From: Granulicella sp.
GTDB lineage: Bacteria > Acidobacteriota > Terriglobia > Terriglobales > Acidobacteriaceae
Direction of reading: 5' to 3'
DNA length: 64,000 nt
Assembly (NCBI GenBank): GCA_027450185.1
Contig: DAIDKF010000001.1
Span: forward strand, 113,779-177,778
Shown here: piece by piece, positions 1 to 9,810 of the stretch
How the letters are laid out: the number at the start of each line of letters is the position of its first letter
How positions within the stretch are numbered: position 1 is the stretch's first letter
Position numbers and translations under genes: made by a program
The notes under the pieces: model-generated
What the model was told of the DNA's origin: nothing
The model's input: the letters and a program-made list of their open reading frames with translations, nothing else
The model's database searches: none

Positions 1-2138
1 CTCCCGAGTTGCTCCGATATCGCTCGAACCTGCTTGGCTCCGATCTTCGCATTACGAACTTCGGCGGCGGCAACACCAGTTCGAAGCTGGGGCAGGTTGA
101 TCCGCTGGACGGCAAGGTCAAAGAGATCCTATGGGTGAAGGGAAGTGGTGGCGACCTCGGAAGCATCAAGCGCACCGGCTTTGCCACGCTCTACCTGGAC
201 AAGCTTCTTGCTCTCGAATCCATCTACCGTGGTGTCGACTTCGAAGACGAGATGGTGGACATGTATCCCCTGTGCACCTTCGGCAACAACCCCGTCGCCG
301 CGTCCATCGACACGCCCCTGCACGGATTTCTACCCTTTCCGCACGTAGATCACCTCCATCCCGATTGGGGGATCGCTCTCGCTGCCTCCGCCAACGGGAA
401 GATCAAGATGGAGGAGTTCAACCAGGAGTTTGGTCATAAGTTAGTGTGGCTGCCATGGCAGCGTCCCGGCTTCGAACTTGGCATGATGCTCAAGAGGATC
501 GTTGCAGGCACGCCGGGGTGCGATGGCGTGGTGCTCGGCGGCCATGGCCTGTTCACATGGGGAAACACGCAGCGGGAAAGCTACCTGAACACCATCACGA
601 TCATCGATCAGCTCGGTCAATTCATTGAGCGCCACGCGTCCACTGCGGGTCACAAGCACTTCGGCGGAGCCCAAGTCCAGACGCGTGAGGACCGCGTAGG
701 GATTGCGACAGCCATCATGCCCGTGTTGCGCGGAGCATTGTCGCGCAAGCAGCGTTGGATCGGCAGCTACACGGGATCGCAGCAAGTGCTGGACTTCGTA
801 AACTCTGCGAACGCGCAGAAACTCGCACATCTTGGAACGAGCTGTCCGGACCACTTTATCCGTACTAAGATTCGTCCCCTGTTCATCCAGTGGAACCCGG
901 CTGGCGACCCCGCGGAACTCAATAAATTAATCGTGGCCGCGCTCGAAACCTATCGCGCGGAGTATGCGGAGTATTACCACCTGCATGCCACCTCTGATTC
1001 CCCAGCCCTGCGCGATGCAAGTCCAACCATCGTTCTGATCTCAGGCGTAGGCATGTTCAGCTTTGGCAAGAACAAGGCAGAGTCGCGCATCACAGGAGAG
1101 TTCTACGTCAACGCCATCGGAGTGATGCGGGGCGCAGGCTCGCTCGGCGCTGGCACAATCTGCGCGGACATCCCGCAGGCCGGTCCAGCAGCGTCGGCAG
1201 ACCAGTTCACGATGTTTCAGAACTACGTGGCGCTACCTCCCAGCGAGGCCTTCCGCATCGAGTATTGGAAGCTCGAAGAGGCCAAGATTCGCCGTCAGCC
1301 GCCCGAGAAGGAACTAAGTCGAAGGATCGCTCTGATTGTTGGAGGTGGCAGTGGCATCGGCCGTGAGACGGTGCTTCTCGCAGCCGAGCGCGGAGCCCAC
1401 ATCGTTGTCGCGGATCTCTCGCTCGAAGCCGCGCAGGCGGCGGCAGAAGAAGCCAAAGCCATCGGCGGCAAGGAGTGCGCCGTCGCCGTTGCCATCGACA
1501 TCCGCCAGCGCGACGCCATCAAGGCCGCCCTCAAGGCAACTGTCACAGCGTTCGGCGGTATCGACCTTCTCATCAACACGGCTGCCCTCTTCCCGTCCTC
1601 CCCCGACGGCACCATCTCGGACGCGCAGTGGGCGCTCACCCTTGAGGTCAACGTCACGGCAAACTATCTGCTCACCGACGAAACCTCGCACATCTTCAAG
1701 GCCCAGGGACTGTCCGCAAGCGTCGTCCTCACCAGCTCAGCGAACGCTGTCGTTCCCAAGCGCGGGAGTGAAGCTTACGACGTTTCAAAGGCCGCGCTTA
1801 GCCATCTTGTGCGCGAGCTCGCTGTTGCATACTCACCCCTGCTGCGCGTCAACGGCATCAGCCCCGCGACCGTAGTGAAGGGTTCGACGATGTTCCCGCG
1901 CGACCGCGTCAAGGCATCGCTCACCAAGTACGCCATCGCTTTTGATGAGAGTGCCAGTGACGACGTACTACGCAATTTACTTGCCGCGTTCTATGCCAAG
2001 CGCACGCTGACGCACGTCCCCATTGATCCAAAGGACTGCGCCGAAGCTATTCTCTTCATCGGTGGCCCGCGAGCACCCGTTACCACGGGCCACCTTTTCC
2101 CTGTTGACGGCGGCCTCACCGAGGCCTATTTGCGATGA
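1..2138 (+). CDS. rhaD: Bifunctional rhamnulose-1-phosphate aldolase / short-chain dehydrogenase (5' partial)
   Basis: Last two enzyme steps of phosphorylated L-rhamnose catabolism: cleavage of L-rhamnulose-1-P to DHAP and L-lactaldehyde, then oxidation of the lactaldehyde (RhaEW/YuxG type). The reading frame is already open at the window edge, so the true start lies upstream; numbers here count from the codon at 9. Residues about 1-430 are a class II aldolase domain with GGGNTS at 19-24, the zinc-site HVDHLHPDWG at 112-121 and GGHGLFTWG at 177-185. Residues about 438-709 are an SDR domain with the cofactor loop GGGSGIGRE (445-453), a catalytic Ser in LTSSAN and YDVSK (Tyr590, Lys594). The stop overlaps the rhamnulokinase start (ATGA), so the two genes are translationally coupled. 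The fused architecture is known in this family. The N-terminal residues are simply cut by the window. Confidence 0.93.
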   Translation, partial: PELLRYRSNLLGSDLRITNFGGGNTSSKLGQVDPLDGKVKEILWVKGSGGDLGSIKRTGFATLYLDKLLALESIYRGVDFEDEMVDMYPLCTFGNNPVAASIDTPLHGFLPFPHVDHLHPDWGIALAASANGKIKMEEFNQEFGHKLVWLPWQRPGFELGMMLKRIVAGTPGCDGVVLGGHGLFTWGNTQRESYLNTITIIDQLGQFIERHASTAGHKHFGGAQVQTREDRVGIATAIMPVLRGALSRKQRWIGSYTGSQQVLDFVNSANAQKLAHLGTSCPDHFIRTKIRPLFIQWNPAGDPAELNKLIVAALETYRAEYAEYYHLHATSDSPALRDASPTIVLISGVGMFSFGKNKAESRITGEFYVNAIGVMRGAGSLGAGTICADIPQAGPAASADQFTMFQNYVALPPSEAFRIEYWKLEEAKIRRQPPEKELSRRIALIVGGGSGIGRETVLLAAERGAHIVVADLSLEAAQAAAEEAKAIGGKECAVAVAIDIRQRDAIKAALKATVTAFGGIDLLINTAALFPSSPDGTISDAQWALTLEVNVTANYLLTDETSHIFKAQGLSASVVLTSSANAVVPKRGSEAYDVSKAALSHLVRELAVAYSPLLRVNGISPATVVKGSTMFPRDRVKASLTKYAIAFDESASDDVLRNLLAAFYAKRTLTHVPIDPKDCAEAILFIGGPRAPVTTGHLFPVDGGLTEAYLR

Positions 2139-3625
2139 TGCCTGAAACTCTCGCTGACGATCCTCGAAAGGCCTCGACGTCGCCAGCGAGTCCAACAGAT
2201 CGGCGTGCTCTCGTCGCCATCGATCTCGGTGCGGAGAGTTGCCGTGTCTCCCTGCTGCGTTGGAACAAAGCCGCATTCAGCATCCAACTGGTATACCGAT
2301 TTCCAAATCATGCCATCGACAGCGCGGACGGCCTGCACTGGAACATGACTTTGATCTTCGACGAGTTGCAGCGCGGTCTCACCGCCTGTGCTGCCATTGC
2401 AACTGAAGGCATTCGCTCCATCGCCGTCGACGGCTGGGCCGTAGACTACGTCCGCCTCGATACCCAGGGCGCAGCCATCGCCGACCCCTTCTGCTACCGC
2501 GACCAGCGCACCCTGTCCAGTGAGCCCTCGCTGCATGAACGTTTGACTCCGGAGCGTATGCGCGACATCACCGGCATTCAAATTCTCCGCATCAATACGG
2601 TGTATCAGATGTTCGCAGAGAGTGCCGATCTGCGTCGCCAGCGTTGGCTCAATCTGCCCGAGTATGTGCTCTATCGCCTCGGAAGTCGTCCCGTCGCAGA
2701 GCGGACGAACGCTAGCCACACACAACTTCTCGACCTCGATGGACGTTGGTCTCCGCAGATCTTCACGGCCATCGCTGCGCCGATCGAATGCGCTCCCGAA
2801 CTGGTGCAACCCGGAACCGATATTGGGCGACTGAGTGGCACACTGACCACGCTTGCTGCTTTCTCTGACACACGTCTCATCGCTCCAGCCTGTCACGATA
2901 CGGCGTCGGCCATCGCGTCCATTCCCGATACCGCAGACGACTGGGCCTACATCAGTTCGGGCACCTGGTCCCTCGTCGGAACCCTGCTCAACGCGCCCGT
3001 CAATACCCCGCAGGCACGCGCGGAAAACTTCACCAATCTGCGTGGCGTCGATGGAACCTTCTGCTTTCACAGGAACGTCAACGGTATGTGGTTGCTGCGT
3101 CAATGCATCGAAGCCTGGAATGAGCAGATTGCCCTCACGGATGGCGAAGACGGCAAGCCTCTCACGATAGCCGATCTCGTCCATGCCGCTGAAGCATTTG
3201 CTCCGCGCGGCTACACGCTAGACGTGGATGACGCTGACTTGCTGCTTCAGGGCCACATGGTGCAGCGCATCAACGCCCAGCTTCGTCGCCGCAGCTTGCC
3301 TGAGTTCGATCCAACACCCGCCAACGCAGCAGAGCTTGCGTCATTTCTCTTCCACAGTCTCGCTGTCCGCTATGCCGAAGTACTCAGCAGCGTCGCTACG
3401 CTCACCGGGAAAAATCTCCAGCGCCTATATGTAATGGGAGGTGGCAGCCAGAATGAATTACTCAATCGCCTCACCGCCGAAGCAACCGGTCTACAGGTAA
3501 TCCGCGCGGGTGCGGAGTGCTCTACAATCGGCAACTTCGCAGTTCAATTGGCAACACTCGAGGGCCACACCGATGCAATCATCCGGTCAACATCCGCCTG
3601 GGCGGCCCACCTCAATCCCCTATAG
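2135..3625 (+). CDS. rhaB: L-rhamnulokinase
   Basis: FGGY-family sugar kinase, 496 residues, that phosphorylates L-rhamnulose at C1 to feed the aldolase encoded just upstream. Visible motifs: N-terminal phosphate-1 loop AIDLGAESCR, the substrate segment GLHWNM typical of rhamnulokinases, the catalytic-Asp region SIAVDGWAVDYV, the phosphate-2 region SSGTWSLVG, and the adenosine motif MGGGSQNELLNRLTA near the C terminus. The start ATG at 2135 overlaps the aldolase stop by 4 bp. A second ATG immediately follows, so the exact initiator is ambiguous by one residue. The gene closes the rhamnose operon. A 131-bp gap separates it from a convergent oxidoreductase. No regulator or isomerase is visible because the window begins inside the operon. 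Confidence 0.95.
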   Translation: MMPETLADDPRKASTSPASPTDRRALVAIDLGAESCRVSLLRWNKAAFSIQLVYRFPNHAIDSADGLHWNMTLIFDELQRGLTACAAIATEGIRSIAVDGWAVDYVRLDTQGAAIADPFCYRDQRTLSSEPSLHERLTPERMRDITGIQILRINTVYQMFAESADLRRQRWLNLPEYVLYRLGSRPVAERTNASHTQLLDLDGRWSPQIFTAIAAPIECAPELVQPGTDIGRLSGTLTTLAAFSDTRLIAPACHDTASAIASIPDTADDWAYISSGTWSLVGTLLNAPVNTPQARAENFTNLRGVDGTFCFHRNVNGMWLLRQCIEAWNEQIALTDGEDGKPLTIADLVHAAEAFAPRGYTLDVDDADLLLQGHMVQRINAQLRRRSLPEFDPTPANAAELASFLFHSLAVRYAEVLSSVATLTGKNLQRLYVMGGGSQNELLNRLTAEATGLQVIRAGAECSTIGNFAVQLATLEGHTDAIIRSTSAWAAHLNPL

Positions 3626-3756
3626 GGCACGCAGTCATCGCATTATCTATTGGCACGATCGCCTGTGATCTCTGCAGAGCTCTTCCCGCGAATCGCAGCG
3701 CCCTTATCCACTTCACGCATGCCACTTTTCCCTGGCTCACTAACACGCGATGCAGC

Positions 3757-5352
3757 TTAGCTGCGCTTGTTAAGGTCATGCAGGACAGCCATCGCCGCAT
3801 TACGCCCATTGATGCCGATGACGCTGCCTCCGGGATGCGTACACGCACCGCAAAGATAAACACCCTGCATCGGCGTTCGTGCGGAGAGTCTCTTTGCGCC
3901 CATGAACGGCGGCAGGCACTCCCCCTGGAAGATGTGTCCGCCCGTGAGCCCGACGTTCTGCTCAATGTCCGGCGGCCCGAGCACTTGCGCATCCATTACC
4001 GCACTATCGATGTTGGAGCAGAAGCGCGCAAGCGACTTGAACGCAAGCCTCTTGACCTCATCACGCCGCGTCATCCAGGTGCCGTCAGTAAAGCGGTACG
4101 GCACATACTGGGCAAAAACAGACATCGTATGCAGACCTGCAGGTGCGACCGTCGAGTCGTGCACACTCTGGAAGTAAAGCTCACACCACAGGTGCTCCGG
4201 CAACTCACCCTGACGCGATGCAGCAAACGCAGCCTTCCACTCGGCGTGAGTCAGAGGAGCATTGATCTGAGCATAGTGATGCGGCGCATCCGTTCCCGGG
4301 CGCGCAATAAAGTTCGGCAACTCGCGCAGCAGCACGTTCAGCTTCACCGTGCAGCCCTCGATGGGCACTCCTTCCACCCGTGTCTGCCACGTAGCATCCG
4401 CCGTCTCCCCAAGCATCGCTAACGTTCGTCTTGGATCGGCATTCGAAATCACAACAGGCGCATTAATGCGCTCACCGCCGTCCAGAACAACTCCATCGCC
4501 GGGGATGATGCGAGCAACAGGAACCCCGCTGGCAACGACCGCGCCAGCCTCGTGCGCCGCATCGCAGAGATAGAACGATACCATGCCCATCCCTCCTTGC
4601 ACGTAGCCCCACATGCCAGGCATCCCTCCCAGTCTGCCGGACGCATGATGAAATCGAATCGACGCAGTTCCTGGATCGAACGGGCTCGCATTCGTTCCGA
4701 TCACGCCCTGCCCAAGATACGCGCTCTGCAGCCTCTCATCGCGGAGATACCGCTCAACGAACTCCGCCATCGACCAGTCGTAGAGCAGGTGCTTCGCCTC
4801 ATCGTCTGAACCTAGCCGCTCGTCCACCTGCTCCTGCGTAGGAGCATCGCCGATCCACATGTCGCGATCACCCTCTGGCCGTAGCGCATCGCGCAACCGG
4901 CGAATTACATCATTCATCGCACGCCAGCCCTCGACATCCCCAGAAGCAAACCGCCGGATCTCCGCCTCGCATGCCGCATCATCATCCCACAACTGAATGC
5001 TTGAGCCGTCAAGAAACGGAACGAAGAGTCCATTCACCGCAGGCGTCCACTGAAATCCGCGCTCAGCAAGACGAAGCTCAGCCACGACGAGTGGATGCAG
5101 CAGCCCTGCGAGATAGGCGCACGGTGACATATACACCCCCGGAAATGGCTCCTCGACAGTGCATGCCCCTCCAACACGCTCGCGAGCTTCGAGTACCAGC
5201 ACGCGTTTGTCGGCGCGTGCCAGATACGCTGCGCACGCCAATCCATTGTGCCCGGCGCCCACAATAACCGCGTCCCAGGTGCGCGTCGCGAGTTCACGCA
5301 ACGACGCAGGCAGTCCAACTTTTCCAAGCACTGCGGCAGTACGTGAGAACAT
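3757..5352 (-). CDS. FAD-dependent phytoene-desaturase-like oxidoreductase (PYROXD2 type)
   Basis: Flavoprotein of 531 residues in the NAD(P)/FAD amine-oxidase/phytoene desaturase superfamily. The N terminus carries the Rossmann dinucleotide motif VIVGAGHNGLACAAYLA followed by VLVLEARERVGGAC. The C terminus has the closing FAD motif GVYLCGACTHPGGSVIGINGRNA. Together these match PYROXD2-like proteins rather than carotenoid CrtI, since no carotenoid neighbour is present. Start chosen at the ATG at 5352, because a perfect AGGAGG sits 6 nt before it; an upstream in-frame start would place that site inside the gene. It lies 155 bp beyond the symporter fusion on the same strand and could be its last cistron. 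Substrate unknown. The physiological link to the neighbouring cell-wall genes is not evident. Confidence 0.85.
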   Translation of the reverse strand: MFSRTAAVLGKVGLPASLRELATRTWDAVIVGAGHNGLACAAYLARADKRVLVLEARERVGGACTVEEPFPGVYMSPCAYLAGLLHPLVVAELRLAERGFQWTPAVNGLFVPFLDGSSIQLWDDDAACEAEIRRFASGDVEGWRAMNDVIRRLRDALRPEGDRDMWIGDAPTQEQVDERLGSDDEAKHLLYDWSMAEFVERYLRDERLQSAYLGQGVIGTNASPFDPGTASIRFHHASGRLGGMPGMWGYVQGGMGMVSFYLCDAAHEAGAVVASGVPVARIIPGDGVVLDGGERINAPVVISNADPRRTLAMLGETADATWQTRVEGVPIEGCTVKLNVLLRELPNFIARPGTDAPHHYAQINAPLTHAEWKAAFAASRQGELPEHLWCELYFQSVHDSTVAPAGLHTMSVFAQYVPYRFTDGTWMTRRDEVKRLAFKSLARFCSNIDSAVMDAQVLGPPDIEQNVGLTGGHIFQGECLPPFMGAKRLSARTPMQGVYLCGACTHPGGSVIGINGRNAAMAVLHDLNKRS

Positions 5353-5507
5353 AGCTTCCCTCCTGTGATGCATTCACCCTACATCGCTAAAAGGTTCTAT
5401 TCCACTAAAAGCTTTCCTGGCTACAGTAACAATTCACACTCTCTGCGTGCGATTCGATCCTGGTTCAACGCTCCGGCGCTCATCTCGGCGCCCCTCCGAT
5501 GCGCATC

Positions 5508-8500
5508 TCAGCGATAGAGAAGGTATGGCGCGCGCCCTTCAAGATACGATGCAAGCGCAGGAGCCCAACTGGCTGCAATACTGCGCGGATCGTCACCACG
5601 TTCAATGGCATCGAGTGAGGCGCGGCTTCCGATCAGACGCAGCGTCTTCTCAAGTCGGAATTGCTCTGGGTACAGACGGTGCAGCACGCTCAAAATCTCA
5701 ATGCCAAGCTCCGGCGAGTTGAGCGCGCTGCGATCGGTCAGAGTGACTCGCACTGCCTCGATTGTCTCGCCGTGGAAGGGGTAATGGTTTGCATCGTTTG
5801 TAACGGTGGTACTCGTTCCAGTAAAGCTGACGCCGTGTATATGCCGCCCATTGAGCGCCGCGGCGACCTCGTCCGCGTGCATCCACGCTGCGCCAAAAAG
5901 TTCGAATGGAGTGCTCGTGCCGCGGCCCACGGAAACTTCTGTGAAATCCAGAAAACCGAGCCCCGGATACAGCGTGGCAGCCGTGAGCGAACGCAAGTTT
6001 GGGCTTGGATTCGTCCACGGCAAACCCGTCTCATCGAAGTACTCAGACCTTGACCAGTACTGCATCGGAACGACGGTGAGGTCCACATCCAGGTGCATGG
6101 TCCCAACGATGTAGCGCGCCAACTCACCCGGCGTAAGCCCATGTCGAACGGGCAGCGGCATGAAGTCAATGTACGATCCCGGCCCGGTCGTCAGGTCCGC
6201 ATCGGAGACCGGCCCCTGCACCTGTTCGCCCCCGATAAGATCAGGTCTATCCAGCACAACGATCGCGAGCTCATGGCGATACTCAGTCTTCTCGAGCGCC
6301 GCGGCCTCCAGAAAGTAGCCAATCACAGTGTCATACGTATAGAAGCGAACCCCTGCATCCTGCAGGTCGATCACGACAGCATCGAGGTCTTTGAGTTCCT
6401 CATGCGAGGGTCGTTTGTCAGCATCGGTCGGGCCGTAGAGGCTGGTAACGTGCAGGCCGGTAGTAGCATCCGTCTCAGCTCGGATGTGTGTAGAGTCCTG
6501 TCTCCCGAAGATGCCGTGTTCCGGCGAGAAGATCGTTGTGAGTTTTGCTCCTGCAACTTCTTTCGGCAGTTCTGTTGCGAGAATATCGACTGTTCGTCGT
6601 CCCGCGTGGTCAAGCCCCGTCTGGTTCGTAAGCAGGCCGATGTTCAGATGATGGTTGTGATGACAGGCAACCTCTGCCAACTGCTTGAAGTGATCGCTCT
6701 CTAAAACGTCAATGCCAGTGCGCGTATTCGGAATCTTTGTTGGCTCGCAAGGTGCCTTCGTCGGGTTACACACCGCGGCTGCCACGGATGGAGGCTCTCC
6801 GTACAAGCCAAGTGCTTCCGCCGCGGCCGTCGCAACTTCGCCTCGCAGGTTTGAGAGCGGTGGGTTGCCGCGAGGGTGAATCGCGTTTGCGAGCAGAATC
6901 ACATACGTATCGGAGCCCGGGTCCATCCACAGCGACGTGCCGGTAAACCCTGTGTGCCCAAAGCTGCCGATGGGAAAGATCAGGCCGCGCGGTTTCGAGA
7001 AGCCAGTATCGATGTCCCACCCGAGTCCGTGAATATCCTGGTCTTTGATCGCAGGGTAGTGGGGTGCAAGTCCGGGTGCCGCAGGTCTGTCTCCAGCGGC
7101 GATAGACGCATGCTCGGCAGCGTTCGCTGTAGCTAGTTGGCCGGCATAGTGACCTGGCTGCTGTGGTGTGGTCATCAGCTCAAGCGTGGATTGCTTGAGG
7201 GGAAATGGGCCGATGTTGTGCAGAAGTTTTTCAAGCAGGGCACTCGCGTAAAGCGAAACATCGTGCGCGGTAGAAAAGACACCGGCGTGTCCAGCCACGC
7301 CGCCCATGCGACGCGTCGTAGGATCATGCACCGTTCCGCGCAGAAGGTGATCGAAGTCCGGATTAGTAGCAGGATCAGCTTTTCCTTCGTCGTCATGGGC
7401 CTCAGGCGCAATGCGTGGCAAAAGTGAGGTATTCCAATCGCCGCTTGGGCAGGCGTACTTCATCCGGCCGCGCGTTGGCTCTTCCCACGCAATCGCTGCA
7501 CCATCTACCCGGTGCGGGCCGCAGACCTTCGCGAATGGAAGATAGCGTGTGTCCCGCATGCCGAGCGGCCGAAAGATGTGCTCCTCCGCGTAGACGTCGA
7601 GCGGCTGCCCGGAAAGCTGTTCGACGATGTAGCCGAGAAGAATAAAGTTGATATCGGAGTATTCGAAGTGGTCGCCCGGTGCCGCTTTGAGAGGCGTTGT
7701 AAGCGCACGATGAATGCCTTCAGTGTTATCAGGAACTGCAAGTCCCCATGGGTCCTTGAGATTCACGTCGGGCGCTTCGCCGGATGTGTGCGTGAGCAGC
7801 ATGCGCAGAGTAACCTTCGCTCGCACGGGGTCGATCACGTCATTGACCGGTGGATTGAAGGAAGGGAGATACTCCGCGACCGGGTCGTCGAAGCTCTGAA
7901 TCTTACCGGCTTCATAGAGTTGCATGATGGCCGTGGCAGTGCTCAGACACTTGCTCAGCGAAGCCATATCGAAGATCGTATCCTCAGTCATCGGTTCAGC
8001 CGGCGAAGGCCTTCCGTCGAGGCCGGGTTCGCCCGCCAGTTTGCGGTCGCCATACACATGCTCGAACTCAACGCGGCCATTGTGGCCGATGAGCACCACC
8101 GCGCCCGGCGGTCGATGTGTAGCCACTGCAGCTTCGATAAGCGTTGAGACCATGCTGAAGTCTGGAGTGGCGTGCCGCTGCTGCTGCGCCTGTGCCGAGC
8201 CAGCATTCACCAAGCAGAACAATGCCAGCAGAACAACCGTGACGCGGTGTGCTGATTGCTTGCCAAATATGAGGCTCGAGAGCGTGCCGGCGCCAAACGT
8301 AACAGCAGCACCGATGAGCACATACCAGGTCCATGCAACATGTGGAATCGTGATGGTGCCGAGGTGCATGGGAAACACTCCTTGCCAGAGCCAGAGATTG
8401 AGGACAAAGCCGACGACCATTCCAATGGCTGCGCCCATCTGCGTCGCGAACTTCATGAGTGTACCCAATAGGAACACGCCTAGCAGGCATCCATACGCAA

Positions 8501-9797
8501 CCGATGCAATGGACAAGCCGATCTCCACCACGTGGCCTCTCCCCCCAACAGCAGATGCGTACGTCGCAATTGCGAACAGCACCAGCGCCCAAAGAAGTGT
8601 GGACGACTTGCTGATCATCGCGCGCTCACGGTGGTCTGCGTCAGGTCGGATGTGCATATAAAAATCGACGACCGAAGTCGACGAAAGGCTATTGAGCGCC
8701 GCAGAAAGATTCGACATCGCGGCAGCAAGGATCGCGGCCACCAATAGCCCGGCAATTCCCACCGGCATCTCGCTGACGATGAATGTTGGAAAGATCCTGT
8801 CAGCGCTCGAAAATGCCACGGGGTGTTGCGCATAAAACACGTAAAGCCCCGCACCGATCAGCAGGAATAGCGCAAACTGGATGAAGATCACGACGCCCGA
8901 GCTCAGCAGTGCCAGTTGAGACTCGCGCAGGTTTCGTGCCGCAAGCATGCGTTGTACCATCAATTGATCGGTGCCATGCGAGGCCATTGTGAGGAAAGTT
9001 CCTCCGAGTACGCCCGCCCAGAACGTGTAGGCCGTCGTGAGGTTCCACGCGAAGTTCAGCATGTGAAACTTGCCCGCCGCTGCCGCTGCTGCATGAATCG
9101 CTCCCCATCCTCCTCCTACGTGGGTGCCGAGCGTAGCAATCGCAATAACGGTGCCTCCTATATAGATCACCATCTGCACCACGTCTGTCCAGATGACGGC
9201 GGCCATTCCACCCTCAAACGTGTACAGCAGCGTGAGGGCGGAGATGATGCCGATGGAGAACACATCGCGCGTGCCAATGGCAATGCCCACCACGATCGAC
9301 ACCGCAAAGACGCGCACTCCTTCCGCAGCGGCACGCGTCAGCAGAAAGAGTCCGGCAGTGACCTTATGCAGCGACGGACCGAAGCGTCTATCGATCAGCT
9401 GATAGGCCGTCAGCATCTCACCGGCAAAGTAACGTGGCAAAAAGAGCATCGCCACCACTATGCGCCCCAGCATATAGCCGATGACGATCTGTATAAATCC
9501 GAAATCGCCAGCGAACGCCACACCGGGGATCGAGATAATTGTCAGCGTCGATGTCTCCGCCGAGACGATCGAGAGCGAGATCGCCCACCACGGAATCGTA
9601 TTGTCGGCGAGGAAGTAGCTGCGTAGCGAGCGATCGGCGGGTGCTCCCGTGCTGGGTTTTTTGCGGAAGCGCAGGCCAAAGATCGTGATTCCGACGAGGT
9701 AGGCCGCAACCAGCAACAGGTCAAACACGCGCAGATGCTGGGGTATGGCGACATGTTCGAGCGCGGCTGCCAATAGAGCGAGATGCGTGCTGGGCAA
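5508..9797 (-). CDS. Trimodular fusion: Na+/solute symporter - serine hydrolase (AmiE-like) - NamZ/DUF1343 exo-muramidase
   Basis: Single uninterrupted 1429-codon frame joining three proteins. Residues about 20-512 are a sodium:solute symporter (SSS) with 13 or so hydrophobic helices. Residues about 515-537 are a second hydrophobic segment ending in an Ala-x-Ala-like site (SAQA, then QQQ). Residues about 545-1000 are a beta-lactamase-fold serine hydrolase with SLSK (Ser613, Lys616), Tyr713 in YSD, and GHTG at 947-950. Residues about 1030-1429 are DUF1343/NamZ, with FSPEHGIFG at 1090-1098 and IDLQDAGVRFYTY at 1143-1155. In B. subtilis, NamZ (YbbC), the amidase AmiE (YbbE, beta-lactamase fold) and NagZ (YbbD) are neighbours that strip muropeptides. 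By inference this fusion releases MurNAc-containing products and imports them. TTG start with AGGGG 6 nt upstream, 13 bp after the GH20 stop, so the two are probably one operon. Exact substrate and processing unproven. Confidence 0.88.
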   Translation of the reverse strand: MPSTHLALLAAALEHVAIPQHLRVFDLLLVAAYLVGITIFGLRFRKKPSTGAPADRSLRSYFLADNTIPWWAISLSIVSAETSTLTIISIPGVAFAGDFGFIQIVIGYMLGRIVVAMLFLPRYFAGEMLTAYQLIDRRFGPSLHKVTAGLFLLTRAAAEGVRVFAVSIVVGIAIGTRDVFSIGIISALTLLYTFEGGMAAVIWTDVVQMVIYIGGTVIAIATLGTHVGGGWGAIHAAAAAAGKFHMLNFAWNLTTAYTFWAGVLGGTFLTMASHGTDQLMVQRMLAARNLRESQLALLSSGVVIFIQFALFLLIGAGLYVFYAQHPVAFSSADRIFPTFIVSEMPVGIAGLLVAAILAAAMSNLSAALNSLSSTSVVDFYMHIRPDADHRERAMISKSSTLLWALVLFAIATYASAVGGRGHVVEIGLSIASVAYGCLLGVFLLGTLMKFATQMGAAIGMVVGFVLNLWLWQGVFPMHLGTITIPHVAWTWYVLIGAAVTFGAGTLSSLIFGKQSAHRVTVVLLALFCLVNAGSAQAQQQRHATPDFSMVSTLIEAAVATHRPPGAVVLIGHNGRVEFEHVYGDRKLAGEPGLDGRPSPAEPMTEDTIFDMASLSKCLSTATAIMQLYEAGKIQSFDDPVAEYLPSFNPPVNDVIDPVRAKVTLRMLLTHTSGEAPDVNLKDPWGLAVPDNTEGIHRALTTPLKAAPGDHFEYSDINFILLGYIVEQLSGQPLDVYAEEHIFRPLGMRDTRYLPFAKVCGPHRVDGAAIAWEEPTRGRMKYACPSGDWNTSLLPRIAPEAHDDEGKADPATNPDFDHLLRGTVHDPTTRRMGGVAGHAGVFSTAHDVSLYASALLEKLLHNIGPFPLKQSTLELMTTPQQPGHYAGQLATANAAEHASIAAGDRPAAPGLAPHYPAIKDQDIHGLGWDIDTGFSKPRGLIFPIGSFGHTGFTGTSLWMDPGSDTYVILLANAIHPRGNPPLSNLRGEVATAAAEALGLYGEPPSVAAAVCNPTKAPCEPTKIPNTRTGIDVLESDHFKQLAEVACHHNHHLNIGLLTNQTGLDHAGRRTVDILATELPKEVAGAKLTTIFSPEHGIFGRQDSTHIRAETDATTGLHVTSLYGPTDADKRPSHEELKDLDAVVIDLQDAGVRFYTYDTVIGYFLEAAALEKTEYRHELAIVVLDRPDLIGGEQVQGPVSDADLTTGPGSYIDFMPLPVRHGLTPGELARYIVGTMHLDVDLTVVPMQYWSRSEYFDETGLPWTNPSPNLRSLTAATLYPGLGFLDFTEVSVGRGTSTPFELFGAAWMHADEVAAALNGRHIHGVSFTGTSTTVTNDANHYPFHGETIEAVRVTLTDRSALNSPELGIEILSVLHRLYPEQFRLEKTLRLIGSRASLDAIERGDDPRSIAASWAPALASYLEGRAPYLLYR

Positions 9798-9810
9798 TCT
9801 GAATCCCCTG

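Noticed and set aside
3626..3756. tRNA or small RNA gene in the convergent gap
   Set aside because: No cloverleaf, no hairpin followed by Ts, and no recognisable RNA.
6790..8180. Antibiotic-resistance beta-lactamase
   Set aside because: The SxxK/YxD/HTG domain is fused to a symporter and NamZ and resembles the AmiE/esterase branch of the fold, so resistance is not supported.
8170..8270. Sequencing or assembly error creating the symporter fusion
   Set aside because: The frame stays open through both joins with normal codon usage and no homopolymer at either join; an error would need to remove a stop cleanly. Still worth resequencing.
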